Shown: positions 37,629 through 46,008 of the stretch, piece after piece
Layout: each line of letters opens with the position of its first letter
Numbering within the stretch: the stretch's first letter is position 1
Assembly (NCBI GenBank): GCA_900468625.1
Contig: UBUL01000001.1
Location: 354,440 to 418,439, forward strand
DNA: 64,000 bases
Direction of reading: 5' to 3'
Source of the DNA: Hyphomicrobiales bacterium
Lineage (GTDB): Bacteria; Pseudomonadota; Alphaproteobacteria; Rhizobiales; Rhizobiaceae
Position numbers and translations under genes: made by a program
The notes under the pieces: generated by a model
The model's input: only the letters and a program-made list of their open reading frames with translations
Told to the model about the DNA's origin: nothing
Database searches by the model: none

Positions 37629-38522
37629 ATGGATACTTTGACCCGGATTCGCGCCTTTATCGACGTGGTCGAGGCCGAGGGATTTTCGGCCGCCGCGCGC
37701 AAGACCGGCCGCTCCAAGGCGCTTCTTTCGAAATATGTCCGCGAGCTGGAAGACGAGCTCGGCGCGCTGCTGCTCAACCGCACGACTAGGCAGTTTTCGA
37801 TGACGGAGGCGGGTCACACCTATTACCGCACCGCCTCCGACATCCTGAAGGAGATCGACAATCTTGCCGACCTCGTGCGCGAAAACAACCAGCAGCTTAA
37901 AGGTCGGCTGCGCATTTCGGTGCCTCGCACCTTCGTCGACGCCGAGGTCGGACAATCGCTGATCGACTTCGCCAAGGAAAATCCCGACCTAGCACTGGAG
38001 ATCGCTGCCGACGACCGCTTCGTCGACCTGATCGAAGAAGGCTTCGACGTCGCCGTGCGCATCACCAAGCTCGAAGATTCGGGCATGATCGCCCGCAAGA
38101 TCTCGGACTTCCGCGTCCATCTCTGCGCGACGCAAGAGTTCCTCGATCGCTATCCGACGCTGGAACATCCGACTGACCTGACGCGTGTCCCCTTCATCAT
38201 CGACACCAACACCCGCTCGCAAGGCACCGTTCGCTTCGTGGATGCCGACAGCACCATCTTCAACGTTGCCATCAACGGCACGCTCGAAGTCAACAGCCCG
38301 CATGCGACACTGCGGGCAGCGCTGGCCGGCCTCGGGATTGCTATCGTGCCGGATTTCATCGGCCGCAAGGCGATCGAAAGCGGACAGTTGCTGACGCTGT
38401 TCAACGATTACCTGCCGACCGATCGCGGCATCTATGCCGTTTATCCGCACCGCCGCTATCTCCCCGCAAAGGTGCGCATCTTTGTGGACTACCTGCACAA
38501 CTGGTTCCGCAAGAACGGCTGA
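37629..38522 (+). CDS. LysR-family transcriptional regulator
   Basis: This 297-residue regulator has an N-terminal winged HTH ('IRAFIDVVEAEGFSAAARKTGRSKALLSKYVRELE', quoted as adjoining pieces of the LysR pattern) and a periplasmic-binding-like effector domain from about residue 90 ('GRLRISVPRTFVDAEVGQSLIDFA'). The ATG at 37629 has GGGAGG nine bases upstream; the frame is open for 13 more codons without support. It is divergent from the ornithine/lysine decarboxylase gene, its likely target. Confidence 0.9.
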   Translation: MDTLTRIRAFIDVVEAEGFSAAARKTGRSKALLSKYVRELEDELGALLLNRTTRQFSMTEAGHTYYRTASDILKEIDNLADLVRENNQQLKGRLRISVPRTFVDAEVGQSLIDFAKENPDLALEIAADDRFVDLIEEGFDVAVRITKLEDSGMIARKISDFRVHLCATQEFLDRYPTLEHPTDLTRVPFIIDTNTRSQGTVRFVDADSTIFNVAINGTLEVNSPHATLRAALAGLGIAIVPDFIGRKAIESGQLLTLFNDYLPTDRGIYAVYPHRRYLPAKVRIFVDYLHNWFRKNG

Positions 38523-38632
38523 ACACTCCGGCTGTTAAAACCAGCGAGGCTTGCGGCGATTGCCCATGTCCCGCATGGTCAATGGAAGAAATGTGTCCAA
38601 CTCTGTCTCGGTTGAAATTTCTCCCCGCGCCC

Positions 38633-38659
38633 TGTCAAAATCGCGCCGGCTCAAACGTC
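38633..38659 (+). promoter_or_regulatory. Candidate ECF42-type promoter
   Basis: TGTCAA (38633-38638) and CGTC (38656-38659) are 17 bases apart, 52 bases before the DGPF gene. This is close to the ECF42 target motif as I recall it, TGTCGA at -35 with CG(A/T)C at -10, and would make the pair autoregulated. Confidence 0.5.
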
Positions 38660-38710
38660 ACTGCTGCAGCGGGCACTGAAGCTCCGCGTAACGCGAGAAA
38701 GGAGCGCGTC

Positions 38711-39058
38711 ATGCAATATATGCTATTGGTGTATTGGAACGAAGCCGAACACAAGAATGCTACAAAAGAGCAGAAGGCTGAGACGTTTGCGGCCTACGCT
38801 GCCTACACGGAAGTGTTGAAAAAGGCCGGAGCATTCCTGGCAGGCAGTGGATTGCAGGATTCCTCGGCGGCAACCGTGGTGCGTGCGCCGGATGGCAAGC
38901 CCTCGGTTCTCAACGGCCCCTATATCGAGAGCAAAGAGCAGTTAGGCGGCTATTATCTCATCGAGGCGACTGATCTCGACAGCGCCGTCGTCTGGGCAGC
39001 CCGTTGTCCGGGCGCTCAGCACGACACGGTGGAGATTCGCCCTCTCATGGTCTACTGA
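38711..39058 (+). CDS. YCII/DGPF-domain protein
   Basis: This 115-residue protein starts 'MQYMLLVYWNEAE' and has the DGPF-type block 'VLNGPYIESKEQLGGYYLIEATDLDSAVVWAARCPGA'. DGPF proteins are small ferredoxin-fold proteins of unclear function that are regularly encoded beside ECF42 sigma factors, as here. The ATG has AAAGGAG eight bases upstream; the longer open frame is not supported. The sigma factor gene begins four bases after the stop. Confidence 0.9.
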   Translation: MQYMLLVYWNEAEHKNATKEQKAETFAAYAAYTEVLKKAGAFLAGSGLQDSSAATVVRAPDGKPSVLNGPYIESKEQLGGYYLIEATDLDSAVVWAARCPGAQHDTVEIRPLMVY

Positions 39059-39062
39059 CGCC

Positions 39063-40373
39063 ATGTCGGGAGAAGACGACCAGCCTGCCATTAAGGCTGC
39101 CGAGGCGGTTGCGCGCCGAAGCTATGGCAAACTGGTCGCCATTCTCGCGGCGCGCACGCGCGATGTGGCTGGCGCCGAAGACGCCTTGTCGGATGCTTTT
39201 GCCTCTGCCCTGGCCGATTGGCCTATCAATGGCGCGCCGCATAGCCCCGAGGCTTGGCTGCTTGCCGTTGCCCGGCGCAGGATGATCGACGCCATCAGAC
39301 GCGGACGGGTCAGCGCCGCCGCCTCCGAACATCTTCGGCTCATGGCGGAGGAGTTGGAGGCAACCGCCAGCCAGGCACCAGAAATTCCCGACGAGCGCCT
39401 TGCTTTGATGTTCGCTTGCGCACATCCGGCAATAGAGCCTGGGATCAGGGCGCCGCTAATCCTACAGACGATCCTCGGGTTTGACGCACAGACAATCGGT
39501 TCCGCCTTCCTGGTCTCGCCCGCGGCAATGGGCCAAAGACTGGCGCGGGCCAAAAACAGGATTCGACGCACCAAGATTCCTTTGCGGGTGCCCGGCAAGG
39601 CAGACATGCGCAGGCGCCTTGGCGCAGTCCTGGAGGCGGTCTACGCGGCCTATACGGAAGGCTGGAGTGATCCGGCCGGCGCCGATGCGAGCTTACGCAA
39701 CCTGGCTGAGGAGGCGATTTGGCTCGGCCGGCTGATTGTCGCGCTCTTACCAAAGGAGGCCGAAGCACTCGGCTTGCTTGCGCTGATGCTTTATTCACAT
39801 GCTCGGCTTGGCGCCCGGCGCAGTTCGGCCGGCGAATTCGTACCGCTGGCCAATCAGGATCCTGCTCTTTGGGACGAAGGGTTGATCGACGAAGCTGAGA
39901 GGTTGCTTATTCACGCCAGTGCGTTTGACGCCTTCGACCGCTATCAATTGGAAGCGGCAATCCAATCGGCTCATGTCGCGCGACGCCGAACAGGCCAGAC
40001 CGACTGGGTGGCGATCGAACATCTCTATGATGGCCTCTGCGCAATTACCGGCTCGCCGGTGGCGGCCATCAATCGCGCGATCGCCGTGGCGCAGACGCGC
40101 GGCGCGGCCGCAGGGCTGGCGGCACTGCCGCCGCTAGGCCCCGGCAGCCGGCTTATAGAGTATCAACCCTATTGGGCAGCGCGAGCCGAACTTCATACGA
40201 GGGCAGGAGAAATGATGGCGGCACGCGAGGCCTATGACCAAGCGATTGCGCTGGAAATAGATCCTGCGGTCCGCCGCTTCTTGCAAAAACGACGGGCGGA
40301 AAGCTTGGCGCCCGCTAACCCCGAGAAGCGTCAGGCGAGGAAAGATCCTAACAAACAATCTTGCATTGAGTGA
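39063..40373 (+). CDS. ECF42-type RNA polymerase sigma factor with C-terminal TPR-like extension
   Basis: This 436-residue protein is twice the length of a simple ECF sigma factor. Region sigma-2 lies at about 15-90 ('AGAEDALSDAFASALADWPINGAPHSPEAWLLAVARRRMIDAIRR' in pieces) and sigma-4 at about 120-175 ('GFDAQTIGSAFLVSPAAMGQRLARAKNRIR'). A long helical C-terminal domain (about 190-425) ends with 'GEMMAAREAYDQAIAL', typical of ECF42. That group has no anti-sigma factor; the C-terminal domain is thought to control it. It is co-transcribed with the DGPF gene. No anti-sigma gene is seen nearby. Confidence 0.9.
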   Translation: MSGEDDQPAIKAAEAVARRSYGKLVAILAARTRDVAGAEDALSDAFASALADWPINGAPHSPEAWLLAVARRRMIDAIRRGRVSAAASEHLRLMAEELEATASQAPEIPDERLALMFACAHPAIEPGIRAPLILQTILGFDAQTIGSAFLVSPAAMGQRLARAKNRIRRTKIPLRVPGKADMRRRLGAVLEAVYAAYTEGWSDPAGADASLRNLAEEAIWLGRLIVALLPKEAEALGLLALMLYSHARLGARRSSAGEFVPLANQDPALWDEGLIDEAERLLIHASAFDAFDRYQLEAAIQSAHVARRRTGQTDWVAIEHLYDGLCAITGSPVAAINRAIAVAQTRGAAAGLAALPPLGPGSRLIEYQPYWAARAELHTRAGEMMAAREAYDQAIALEIDPAVRRFLQKRRAESLAPANPEKRQARKDPNKQSCIE

Positions 40374-40561
40374 CCCCAATACTTACGCGCTCGTCAGGTT
40401 AGCGCATCGGCGGATTTGTTCTTCGTAAAATGAAACTCTTCTTCTTGGCAGGTATTGCGAGATCAAATATTTGAATGAATCGCCTTGAATTGGTTTTGAT
40501 ACCGGTTCCGCCGACCGGTCCCAATTCCGTCTCATTTCCTGACCAGAAACGAAGTGAATCA

Positions 40562-41245
40562 ATGCTCACGAAACATATCGGACGCATGAGAAAATCCATG
40601 ATCGCTCACGCCCTCGCGCTCGCCGGCGGCCTGCTGCTTGCGCCGGCCATCGCGTCGGCGCATCCGCATATTTTCGTGGAGGCCCGTCTGGAAGTGCTCG
40701 CTGGCCCTGACGGCAATGTGCAGGAGCTGCGCAACGTCTGGCGCTTCGACGAAGTATTCTCGTCCTCCGTCCTGATGGATTTCGACAAGAACACCAATCT
40801 GAAGCTCGATCCTGACGAGCTGAAGGAAGTCGGTAAGACCGTGCGCGAGTCTCTGGCCGACTACGATTACTATGCCAACCTGACGCTGAACGGCAAAGTG
40901 ATCAAGGTCAACAAACCTGACGTCATCAATGTCGACTTCCGCGACGGTCAGCTCCTGATGTTCTTCGCTGTCAAACCGTCCGAGCCGATGCCGCTCACCA
41001 AGGGCAACAAGCTGAGCTTCGGCATTTACGACTCAACGCTCTACACCTCCATCGATTTCCCGAGCGACAAGGAGCTGGCGACGGAGGGCGATGCCTTCAA
41101 GAGCTGCACGCAGAAGGTGGTCCGACCCAATCCGGACGAGGTCATTGCCGAGAACAGATCGACGCTGACGGATGCGTTCTTCAACGATCCGACGGGAACG
41201 ACCATGTCGAAACTCTTCGCAACGCGGATAGATGTCCAATGCTGA
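40562..41245 (+). CDS. DUF1007 periplasmic protein
   Basis: This 227-residue protein has a signal peptide ('ALALAGGLLLAPAIASA') directly followed by 'HPHIFVEARLEVLAG', the hallmark of DUF1007. The His-Pro-His at the mature N-terminus may bind metal. DUF1007 genes are usually paired with NicO/RcnA-type metal transporters, as here, where the next gene overlaps by seven bases. ATG 40562 and ATG 40586 are both possible starts. The 188 bases before it hold no gene; ACCGGT occurs there twice. Confidence 0.85.
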   Translation: MLTKHIGRMRKSMIAHALALAGGLLLAPAIASAHPHIFVEARLEVLAGPDGNVQELRNVWRFDEVFSSSVLMDFDKNTNLKLDPDELKEVGKTVRESLADYDYYANLTLNGKVIKVNKPDVINVDFRDGQLLMFFAVKPSEPMPLTKGNKLSFGIYDSTLYTSIDFPSDKELATEGDAFKSCTQKVVRPNPDEVIAENRSTLTDAFFNDPTGTTMSKLFATRIDVQC

Positions 41246-42351
41246 TTTCGAGGTTAAGGAAGCTTATACCGGCCGCGGCTGTCGCCCTTTTGGCGGCAGC
41301 CGGTCTCGCCCATGCCGCCGGCTCGCCGCTCGGTATCGGTACGGCCGAGCCGAGCTTCCAGCCGATGGGCGGGCCGCTCGCGCCGATCTTTCTCTACGTG
41401 AATTACGAGCAGCAGGCTTTCTATCGGGCGCTTACCAAATCCATCGAAGCCATGCGCCAGGACCCCTGGCAGCTCTGGACCCTGATCGGCCTTTCCTTCG
41501 CCTATGGTATCTTCCACGCCGCCGGTCCCGGCCATGGCAAGGCTGTCATCTCCTCCTACATGGTCGCCAATGAGATCGAGCTGAAGCGTGGCGTTGCCAT
41601 CTCCTTCGTCTCCGCCCTCATTCAGGGACTCGTCGCAGTCCTTGTCGTCGGCGCCGCCTATTTCGTCCTGCGCGGTTCGGGCATCACCATGACGATGGCG
41701 ACCAACGCCATGGAGATCACCAGCTTCGTCATGGTCATCCTGTTCGGCAGCTGGCTCTTGTTCCGCAAGCTGCGGGCGATGATGCAAGGCCGGGTGCAGC
41801 GCCAGAAAATGCAGCTCGCGACATCGGCGGGGCCAATCAGCCTCTCGCTTTTCGAAGGAGCGGCGACGGGCACGGATTCGGCAAGAGGTTTTGCGCGCAG
41901 CAGCGCCGCGATACCCGCTGCCGGCAGCTATCAATGCTACGATCCCGCCCATACGACCGGAGATGGGGCCTACTGCGAGGCTTGCGGTCACGCCCATCTT
42001 CCCGATCCGAAGATGCTGTCGAACGAAAAGTTCAGCGCCCGCGAAGCGTGGTCCGCCATCGCCGCCGTCGGCCTGCGGCCATGCTCCGGCGCACTGCTGG
42101 TCATGACTTTTTCGATGCTGAACGGGCTCTATCTCGGCGGCCTATTATCGGTCCTCGCCATGTCGATCGGCACGGCGCTCACCGTCTCGATGCTTGCCAT
42201 CATCGCGGTCTTCGCAAAAGGTACCGCCGTCCGTTTCACCGGCAGGGGCTCGAGACTTTCGGTTTGGGTCGGCAACGGCATCGAGATCCTCGGCGCACTG
42301 CTCGTTATCTGCACGGGCGTCATCCTGCTCGGCGCCTCGCTGCAGAACTGA
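41239..42351 (+). CDS. NicO/RcnA-type nickel-cobalt transporter
   Basis: This 370-residue membrane protein has the family motifs 'FHAAGPGHGKAVISSY' (metal-binding helix) and 'VGLRPCSGALLVM', with about six or seven transmembrane helices and an N-terminal signal-like segment. Family members export or import nickel or cobalt across the inner membrane. A hydrophilic loop between helices holds Cys233, His238, Cys246, Cys249, His251 and His253, a clear candidate metal site. It overlaps the DUF1007 gene by seven bases, so they are translationally coupled. Direction and metal are not decided by the sequence. Confidence 0.85.
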   Translation: MLISRLRKLIPAAAVALLAAAGLAHAAGSPLGIGTAEPSFQPMGGPLAPIFLYVNYEQQAFYRALTKSIEAMRQDPWQLWTLIGLSFAYGIFHAAGPGHGKAVISSYMVANEIELKRGVAISFVSALIQGLVAVLVVGAAYFVLRGSGITMTMATNAMEITSFVMVILFGSWLLFRKLRAMMQGRVQRQKMQLATSAGPISLSLFEGAATGTDSARGFARSSAAIPAAGSYQCYDPAHTTGDGAYCEACGHAHLPDPKMLSNEKFSAREAWSAIAAVGLRPCSGALLVMTFSMLNGLYLGGLLSVLAMSIGTALTVSMLAIIAVFAKGTAVRFTGRGSRLSVWVGNGIEILGALLVICTGVILLGASLQN

Positions 42352-42389
42352 GCGATTTCCGGGAGTTCGGGCGATCCTTACGCCAGAGC

Positions 42390-42614
42390 CTATCGCCCGT
42401 TGCGCCGCTGATAGCGCGCCCGAAGCCAGAATACGAAGAAGAACGCCAGGATGACGAGTACGCCGAAGCCGGTGCCGAGCCATGGCGAAATCGAGCCGAG
42501 CCAGACGATGACATTCGGCATCAGGTAAAGCACGACTGTCGCAACCAGCAAAATGATACCGGCTGCAATCGCCGCCGAGCGGGTCTCGCTTTTCTTATCC
42601 GTCAATGTAGCCAT
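42390..42614 (-). CDS. Small two-helix membrane protein, unknown function
   Basis: This 74-residue protein has two hydrophobic helices, at about 14-33 ('AAIAAGIILLVATVVLYLM') and 43-65 ('PWLGTGFGVLVILAFFFVFWL'), and a basic C-terminal tail ('RARYQRRNGR'). It has no recognised family. Its ATG has CAGGG close upstream. It converges on the NicO gene, 39 bases between stops, and probably has its own promoter. Confidence 0.65.
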   Translation of the reverse strand: MATLTDKKSETRSAAIAAGIILLVATVVLYLMPNVIVWLGSISPWLGTGFGVLVILAFFFVFWLRARYQRRNGR

Positions 42615-42649
42615 CCCTGACGCCCTGACATGAGTTTCGGCGAAGGCTT

Positions 42650-42757
42650 AAAGCGCGTCGCGATCCTTCAGATTCGCTCCCTGCGCCTTAAGCTCTTGAT
42701 TTTACGCATGTCGTTGTCGCAAAATCGTTGCGCGCTTTTGCGCGACATGCTTTAGGC
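42650..42757. repeat. Intergenic repeat, family C (second copy)
   Basis: It reads AAAGCGCGTCGCGATCCTTCAG, in part, then ATTCGCTCCCTGCGCC, ACGCATGTCGTTGTCGCAAAA and GCGCGACATGCTTTAG. It matches 20261-20362 in order and orientation. Confidence 0.75.
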
Positions 42758-42790
42758 CAGCTGCCGAGGAAAGGCAACCGGCCCTATCCG

Positions 42791-43504
42791 TCAGAGCTGA
42801 ACTTTGGCGCCCGCAACAGTCGCCTCGATATGATCGACCAGCGCGTCAGCGAGACCAAGCCGTCCGGCCAAGAGATCGAGATAGCCGCGCTCGGCCCGCG
42901 AATCCGGCTCGATCGCCAGCCGCGATGCGGTATAGACCTGCACCCGCTGCTCCTCGCTCTTTGCCGAGGCGACGATGGCATCGAGATCGACGGGATTGGC
43001 AAGCTCACGCTGGAAGAAGGCTTCCGCCTCCGACCCGACTCCGGCCTCCTGTACCTTCCCGAGAATGCGCTGGCGCTCCGTATCGTCGATATGGCCGTCG
43101 GCGCGGGCAGCCGCGATCATCGCCCGGACGAGGGAAAGCGTAAAATCATTGCTCGCAACGGCCGGCGCCGTGCTGAAACCGGAATCCGTCGGAGGCGGCA
43201 GGAACTGCGGTTCGGTCTGCGGAGCCGATTGCGGCGCTGGCTGCGGCTGATTGCCGTCCCGATAATTCTTATAGGCCTGATAGCCGAGCCCGGCGATGGC
43301 TGCGAGGCCGCCGAACGCTAATGCATTGCCCGCAACCTGACGCCCGGTCTTCGTGCCGAGCAGCACACCGGCGATCGCGCTTGTCGCCATCGGATTGTCC
43401 CTGGCGAGATTGATGGCCTGGGTTGCCCTGTCTTTCACCGTTCCCTGCAATCCCGGAACCTGCGACCCCAGGAATTGGTCAAGAAGCTTACGGGCGTCGA
43501 TCAT
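42791..43504 (-). CDS. DUF533 / TerB-like protein
   Basis: This 237-residue protein begins 'MIDARKLLDQFLGSQ', has a glycine-rich hydrophobic segment (about 40-75, 'AIAGVLLGTKTGRQVAGNALAFGGLAAIAGLG'), a proline/glutamine linker (about 86-115), and a TerB-like helical domain ('LVRAMIAAARADGHIDDTERQRILGKV'). This is the YebE/DUF533 layout; function is unknown, perhaps membrane-associated. The ATG at 43504 has GGAGG eight bases upstream; an open frame running upstream into eda has no support. Confidence 0.85.
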   Translation of the reverse strand: MIDARKLLDQFLGSQVPGLQGTVKDRATQAINLARDNPMATSAIAGVLLGTKTGRQVAGNALAFGGLAAIAGLGYQAYKNYRDGNQPQPAPQSAPQTEPQFLPPPTDSGFSTAPAVASNDFTLSLVRAMIAAARADGHIDDTERQRILGKVQEAGVGSEAEAFFQRELANPVDLDAIVASAKSEEQRVQVYTASRLAIEPDSRAERGYLDLLAGRLGLADALVDHIEATVAGAKVQL

Positions 43505-43577
43505 ATGGATGGTCCTCCGTCCTTGTGATGGTGAAGGGAGATAGGAAGCGCGACCGCAAATACAAATCCACACCATG

Positions 43578-43612
43578 CAAAAAGGCGCGCAGAAAGCTCC
43601 GCGCGCCTTTGA
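43578..43612 (-). terminator. Terminator of eda
   Basis: Read on the minus strand, AAAGGCGCGC and GCGCGCCTTTTT form a strong hairpin followed by a T-run, 24 bases after the eda stop. Confidence 0.85.
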
Positions 43613-43635
43613 AATCGAATTGGATAGGCTCGGTC

Positions 43636-44274
43636 TCAACCTTTTAGCGCTGCGGCCTCTGCTGCAAGCTTGGTGATGCCGGCCCAGTCGCCTGATGCAA
43701 CCAGCTCCTTCGGCGCAACCCAGGAGCCGCCGATGCAGATGACGTTCGGCAGCGACAGATAATCGTGGGCATTCTTCAGCGAAATGCCGCCGGTCGGGCA
43801 GAAGATCGTGCCTGATAGCGGCGAGGACAGAGCCTTGAGATAGGCGGCACCGCCGGCCTGCTCGGCCGGGAAGAACTTCAGCACCGTATAGCCCTCCTCG
43901 CGCAGCGCCATGACTTCGCTGGCGGTCGCAGCACCCGGCAGCAGCGGCACATGCGAGGAACGCGCAGCATCGAGCAGCTCCTGCGTCGTGCCGGGGCTGA
44001 CGATGAACTTGGAGCCGGCTTCGACGGCCGCATCCCACTGGCTGGCATTGAGGATGGTGCCGGCGCCGACTTCGGCCCCTTCCACCTCGTCTGCCACGGC
44101 GCGGATCGCATCGAGCGCGCCGGCGGTGCGCAGCGTAATCTCGATGGCCTTCAGGCCGCCTGCGACGAGCGCCCGGGCAAGCGGCACGGCCGATTTCGCA
44201 TCGTCGACAATCAGCACCGGAACGACGGGCTGCAGTTTCAGGATGGAAAGAAGCTTCTCGGTTTTCTCGCCCAT
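43636..44274 (-). CDS. eda: 2-dehydro-3-deoxy-phosphogluconate (KDPG) aldolase
   Basis: This 212-residue class I aldolase splits KDPG into pyruvate and glyceraldehyde 3-phosphate, the last step of the Entner-Doudoroff pathway, the main glucose route of rhizobia. Lys133 in 'VLKFFPAEQAGG' is the Schiff-base lysine and Glu45 in 'IEITLRT' the general base, at the same numbers as in the E. coli enzyme. I chose ATG 44274 over a GTG three codons upstream. It stands alone with its own terminator. Confidence 0.96.
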   Translation of the reverse strand: MGEKTEKLLSILKLQPVVPVLIVDDAKSAVPLARALVAGGLKAIEITLRTAGALDAIRAVADEVEGAEVGAGTILNASQWDAAVEAGSKFIVSPGTTQELLDAARSSHVPLLPGAATASEVMALREEGYTVLKFFPAEQAGGAAYLKALSSPLSGTIFCPTGGISLKNAHDYLSLPNVICIGGSWVAPKELVASGDWAGITKLAAEAAALKG

Positions 44275-44434
44275 GGTCGGCACACTTCCTTTAAAACGAT
44301 TGAAATCCGACTTTCGAATAACCTTCCCGAAGGTGCTTGTCGAGATAAAAGCACGCTTTGGATACGACGGGTAGGAATTCGTCCTGACATACTATAGTCT
44401 AGTGTCGTGTGTGCCGGTGGAGCATGTCAAACGC

Positions 44435-44920
44435 ATGGCAAAAGAGATCGAGCGAAAGTTTCTGGTGCGCGGCGATCATTGGCGTAATCTCGTTTCCGAA
44501 AGGCTGATCCTGAGACAGGGATATATTGCCTCGCTGGAAGGTCGTTCCGTGAGGGTACGGCTGACCGACGAAACGAAAGCGACCTTGACGATCAAGATCG
44601 GCAAAGCAATGACGAGGGATGAGTTCGAATACGATATCCCAGTCGATGATGCGGAAGAATTGCTCGACGCGGCGATCGGCCTCGTCATCGAGAAAACACG
44701 TCACAAGGTGCCCTTCAAGGGCTTCACCTGGGAAGTGGATGTCTTCGGCGGCGCTCATCGCGGCCTGGTGATCGCCGAGGTGGAAATGGCGGACGAAAAC
44801 GACGATCCGGAATTGCCTGATTGGATCGGCCGTGAAGTGACCGGCGACTACCGCTACTCCAATCAGGCCCTCGCGACGCAGTTCGAGCAGGAGTACGATG
44901 AGCTATCGCATACGGCCTGA
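44435..44920 (+). CDS. CYTH-domain protein (triphosphate tunnel fold)
   Basis: This 161-residue protein begins with the CYTH signature 'MAKEIERKFLV' and continues with 'RVRLTDETKATLTIKIG' and 'EYDIPVDDAEELL', the strands of the triphosphate tunnel. Such proteins hydrolyse inorganic triphosphate or related substrates with a divalent metal. I chose ATG 44435, which gives the family N-terminus; a GTG at 44402 is in frame. The CHAD gene overlaps its end by 23 bases, so they are co-translated. Confidence 0.92.
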   Translation: MAKEIERKFLVRGDHWRNLVSERLILRQGYIASLEGRSVRVRLTDETKATLTIKIGKAMTRDEFEYDIPVDDAEELLDAAIGLVIEKTRHKVPFKGFTWEVDVFGGAHRGLVIAEVEMADENDDPELPDWIGREVTGDYRYSNQALATQFEQEYDELSHTA

Positions 44921-45809
44921 CCGGGCCTTTGATGACGAGGTGCACAAAGCCGCAGCGCACCAACTCGGCAAGGCGATGGCCGAACTGAGAGACAGGCCGC
45001 AGGGCCTGCACGAAGCAGTTCACGATGTCCGCAAGAACATCAAGCGTGTGCGAGCCCTCTACCGATTGATAGCCCCGATCGCGCGGGAATTTCAAAAGCA
45101 GGAGAACGACCGGCTGCGGGACATGGCGCGCACGCTTTCCGGAGTCCGCGAGGCGACCGCGCTGATCGAGATCGGCCACTATCTGCAGGCGACCGCCACA
45201 TCTGCGGAGGAATTGCATGCGCTGACCCGCGTAAGGGATCTGCTGATCGCCAGGCGCGACCGTCTTGCGGAGGCGGAAACCGACCTCGAAAACAAGGCGC
45301 AGGCGGCGATCGCGACATGTGAGGAGGCACGCGAGGCGTTGAAGGGCACATCCTTCGACTGCGGACGCCGCGATACGGCCCGTCTTTTTCAGAAAAGCTG
45401 GCGCAAGAACGTCCGCAAGGCGATGGAAGCGCTTTCCCAGTGCCATGCGGAATCGGCTCATACCGAGAACTTTCACGATCTGCGCAAACGCAGCCAGGAC
45501 TACTGGATGCATCATATGCTGCTGCGCGATGTCTGGCCGGCCGCCATGCATGCCAAGCAGCTTGAAGCCAAAGCTTTGATCGACGTGCTCGGCCGCTATC
45601 TCGACATGTCGATATTGGCCGGCGTCGCGGATCGCGAACCGCATCTCTTCCAGAGGAGCGACGATCACGCCCGTTTGCTGGAAGCGATCATTTCGCGGCG
45701 GCAGACCGCCCGCGAAGAGGCACTGAGCCGAGCCCGCTGGGTCTTCGCCGACAAGCCGGAGAACGAGGCGCGAACCATCAAGCGCCTCTGGCTGGAGGCG
45801 GCGGACTGA
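44898..45809 (+). CDS. CHAD-domain protein
   Basis: This 303-residue helical protein has the two conserved histidine blocks of CHAD: 'LHEAVHDVRKNIKRVRALYRL' (about 34-54, quoted in part) and 'FHDLRKRSQDYWMHHML' (about 192-208). CHAD domains bind polyphosphate through these His and Arg/Lys residues. Here CHAD and CYTH are separate overlapping genes, where some bacteria have a single fused protein. A joint role in polyphosphate turnover or localisation is inferred. The ATG has AGGAG four bases upstream. Confidence 0.92.
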   Translation: MSYRIRPDRAFDDEVHKAAAHQLGKAMAELRDRPQGLHEAVHDVRKNIKRVRALYRLIAPIAREFQKQENDRLRDMARTLSGVREATALIEIGHYLQATATSAEELHALTRVRDLLIARRDRLAEAETDLENKAQAAIATCEEAREALKGTSFDCGRRDTARLFQKSWRKNVRKAMEALSQCHAESAHTENFHDLRKRSQDYWMHHMLLRDVWPAAMHAKQLEAKALIDVLGRYLDMSILAGVADREPHLFQRSDDHARLLEAIISRRQTAREEALSRARWVFADKPENEARTIKRLWLEAAD

Positions 45810-46008
45810 AGCGTAACCCGGGAGCGGGAACCCTCACCCGCCGTCGTTTTCCGGGCACGGAAGTCACTCCACCCTCATGGTGAGGTGCCTCAGCATCGTA
45901 GCGTTGGCGAAGACGATGGGGCCTCGAACGACGAGGGTGGCCGGATCGAACAACGTCAAAATACGAATCCCGATTGCCTGAACGCCCACAAAATTGTATC
46001 TCCCCGCC
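45810..46008. other. Intergenic stretch with palindromic segments
   Basis: CACCCTCATGGTGAGGTGCC and GAACGACGAGGGTGG are partly complementary arms resembling a rhizobial intergenic repeat family. I see no gene. Confidence 0.4.
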
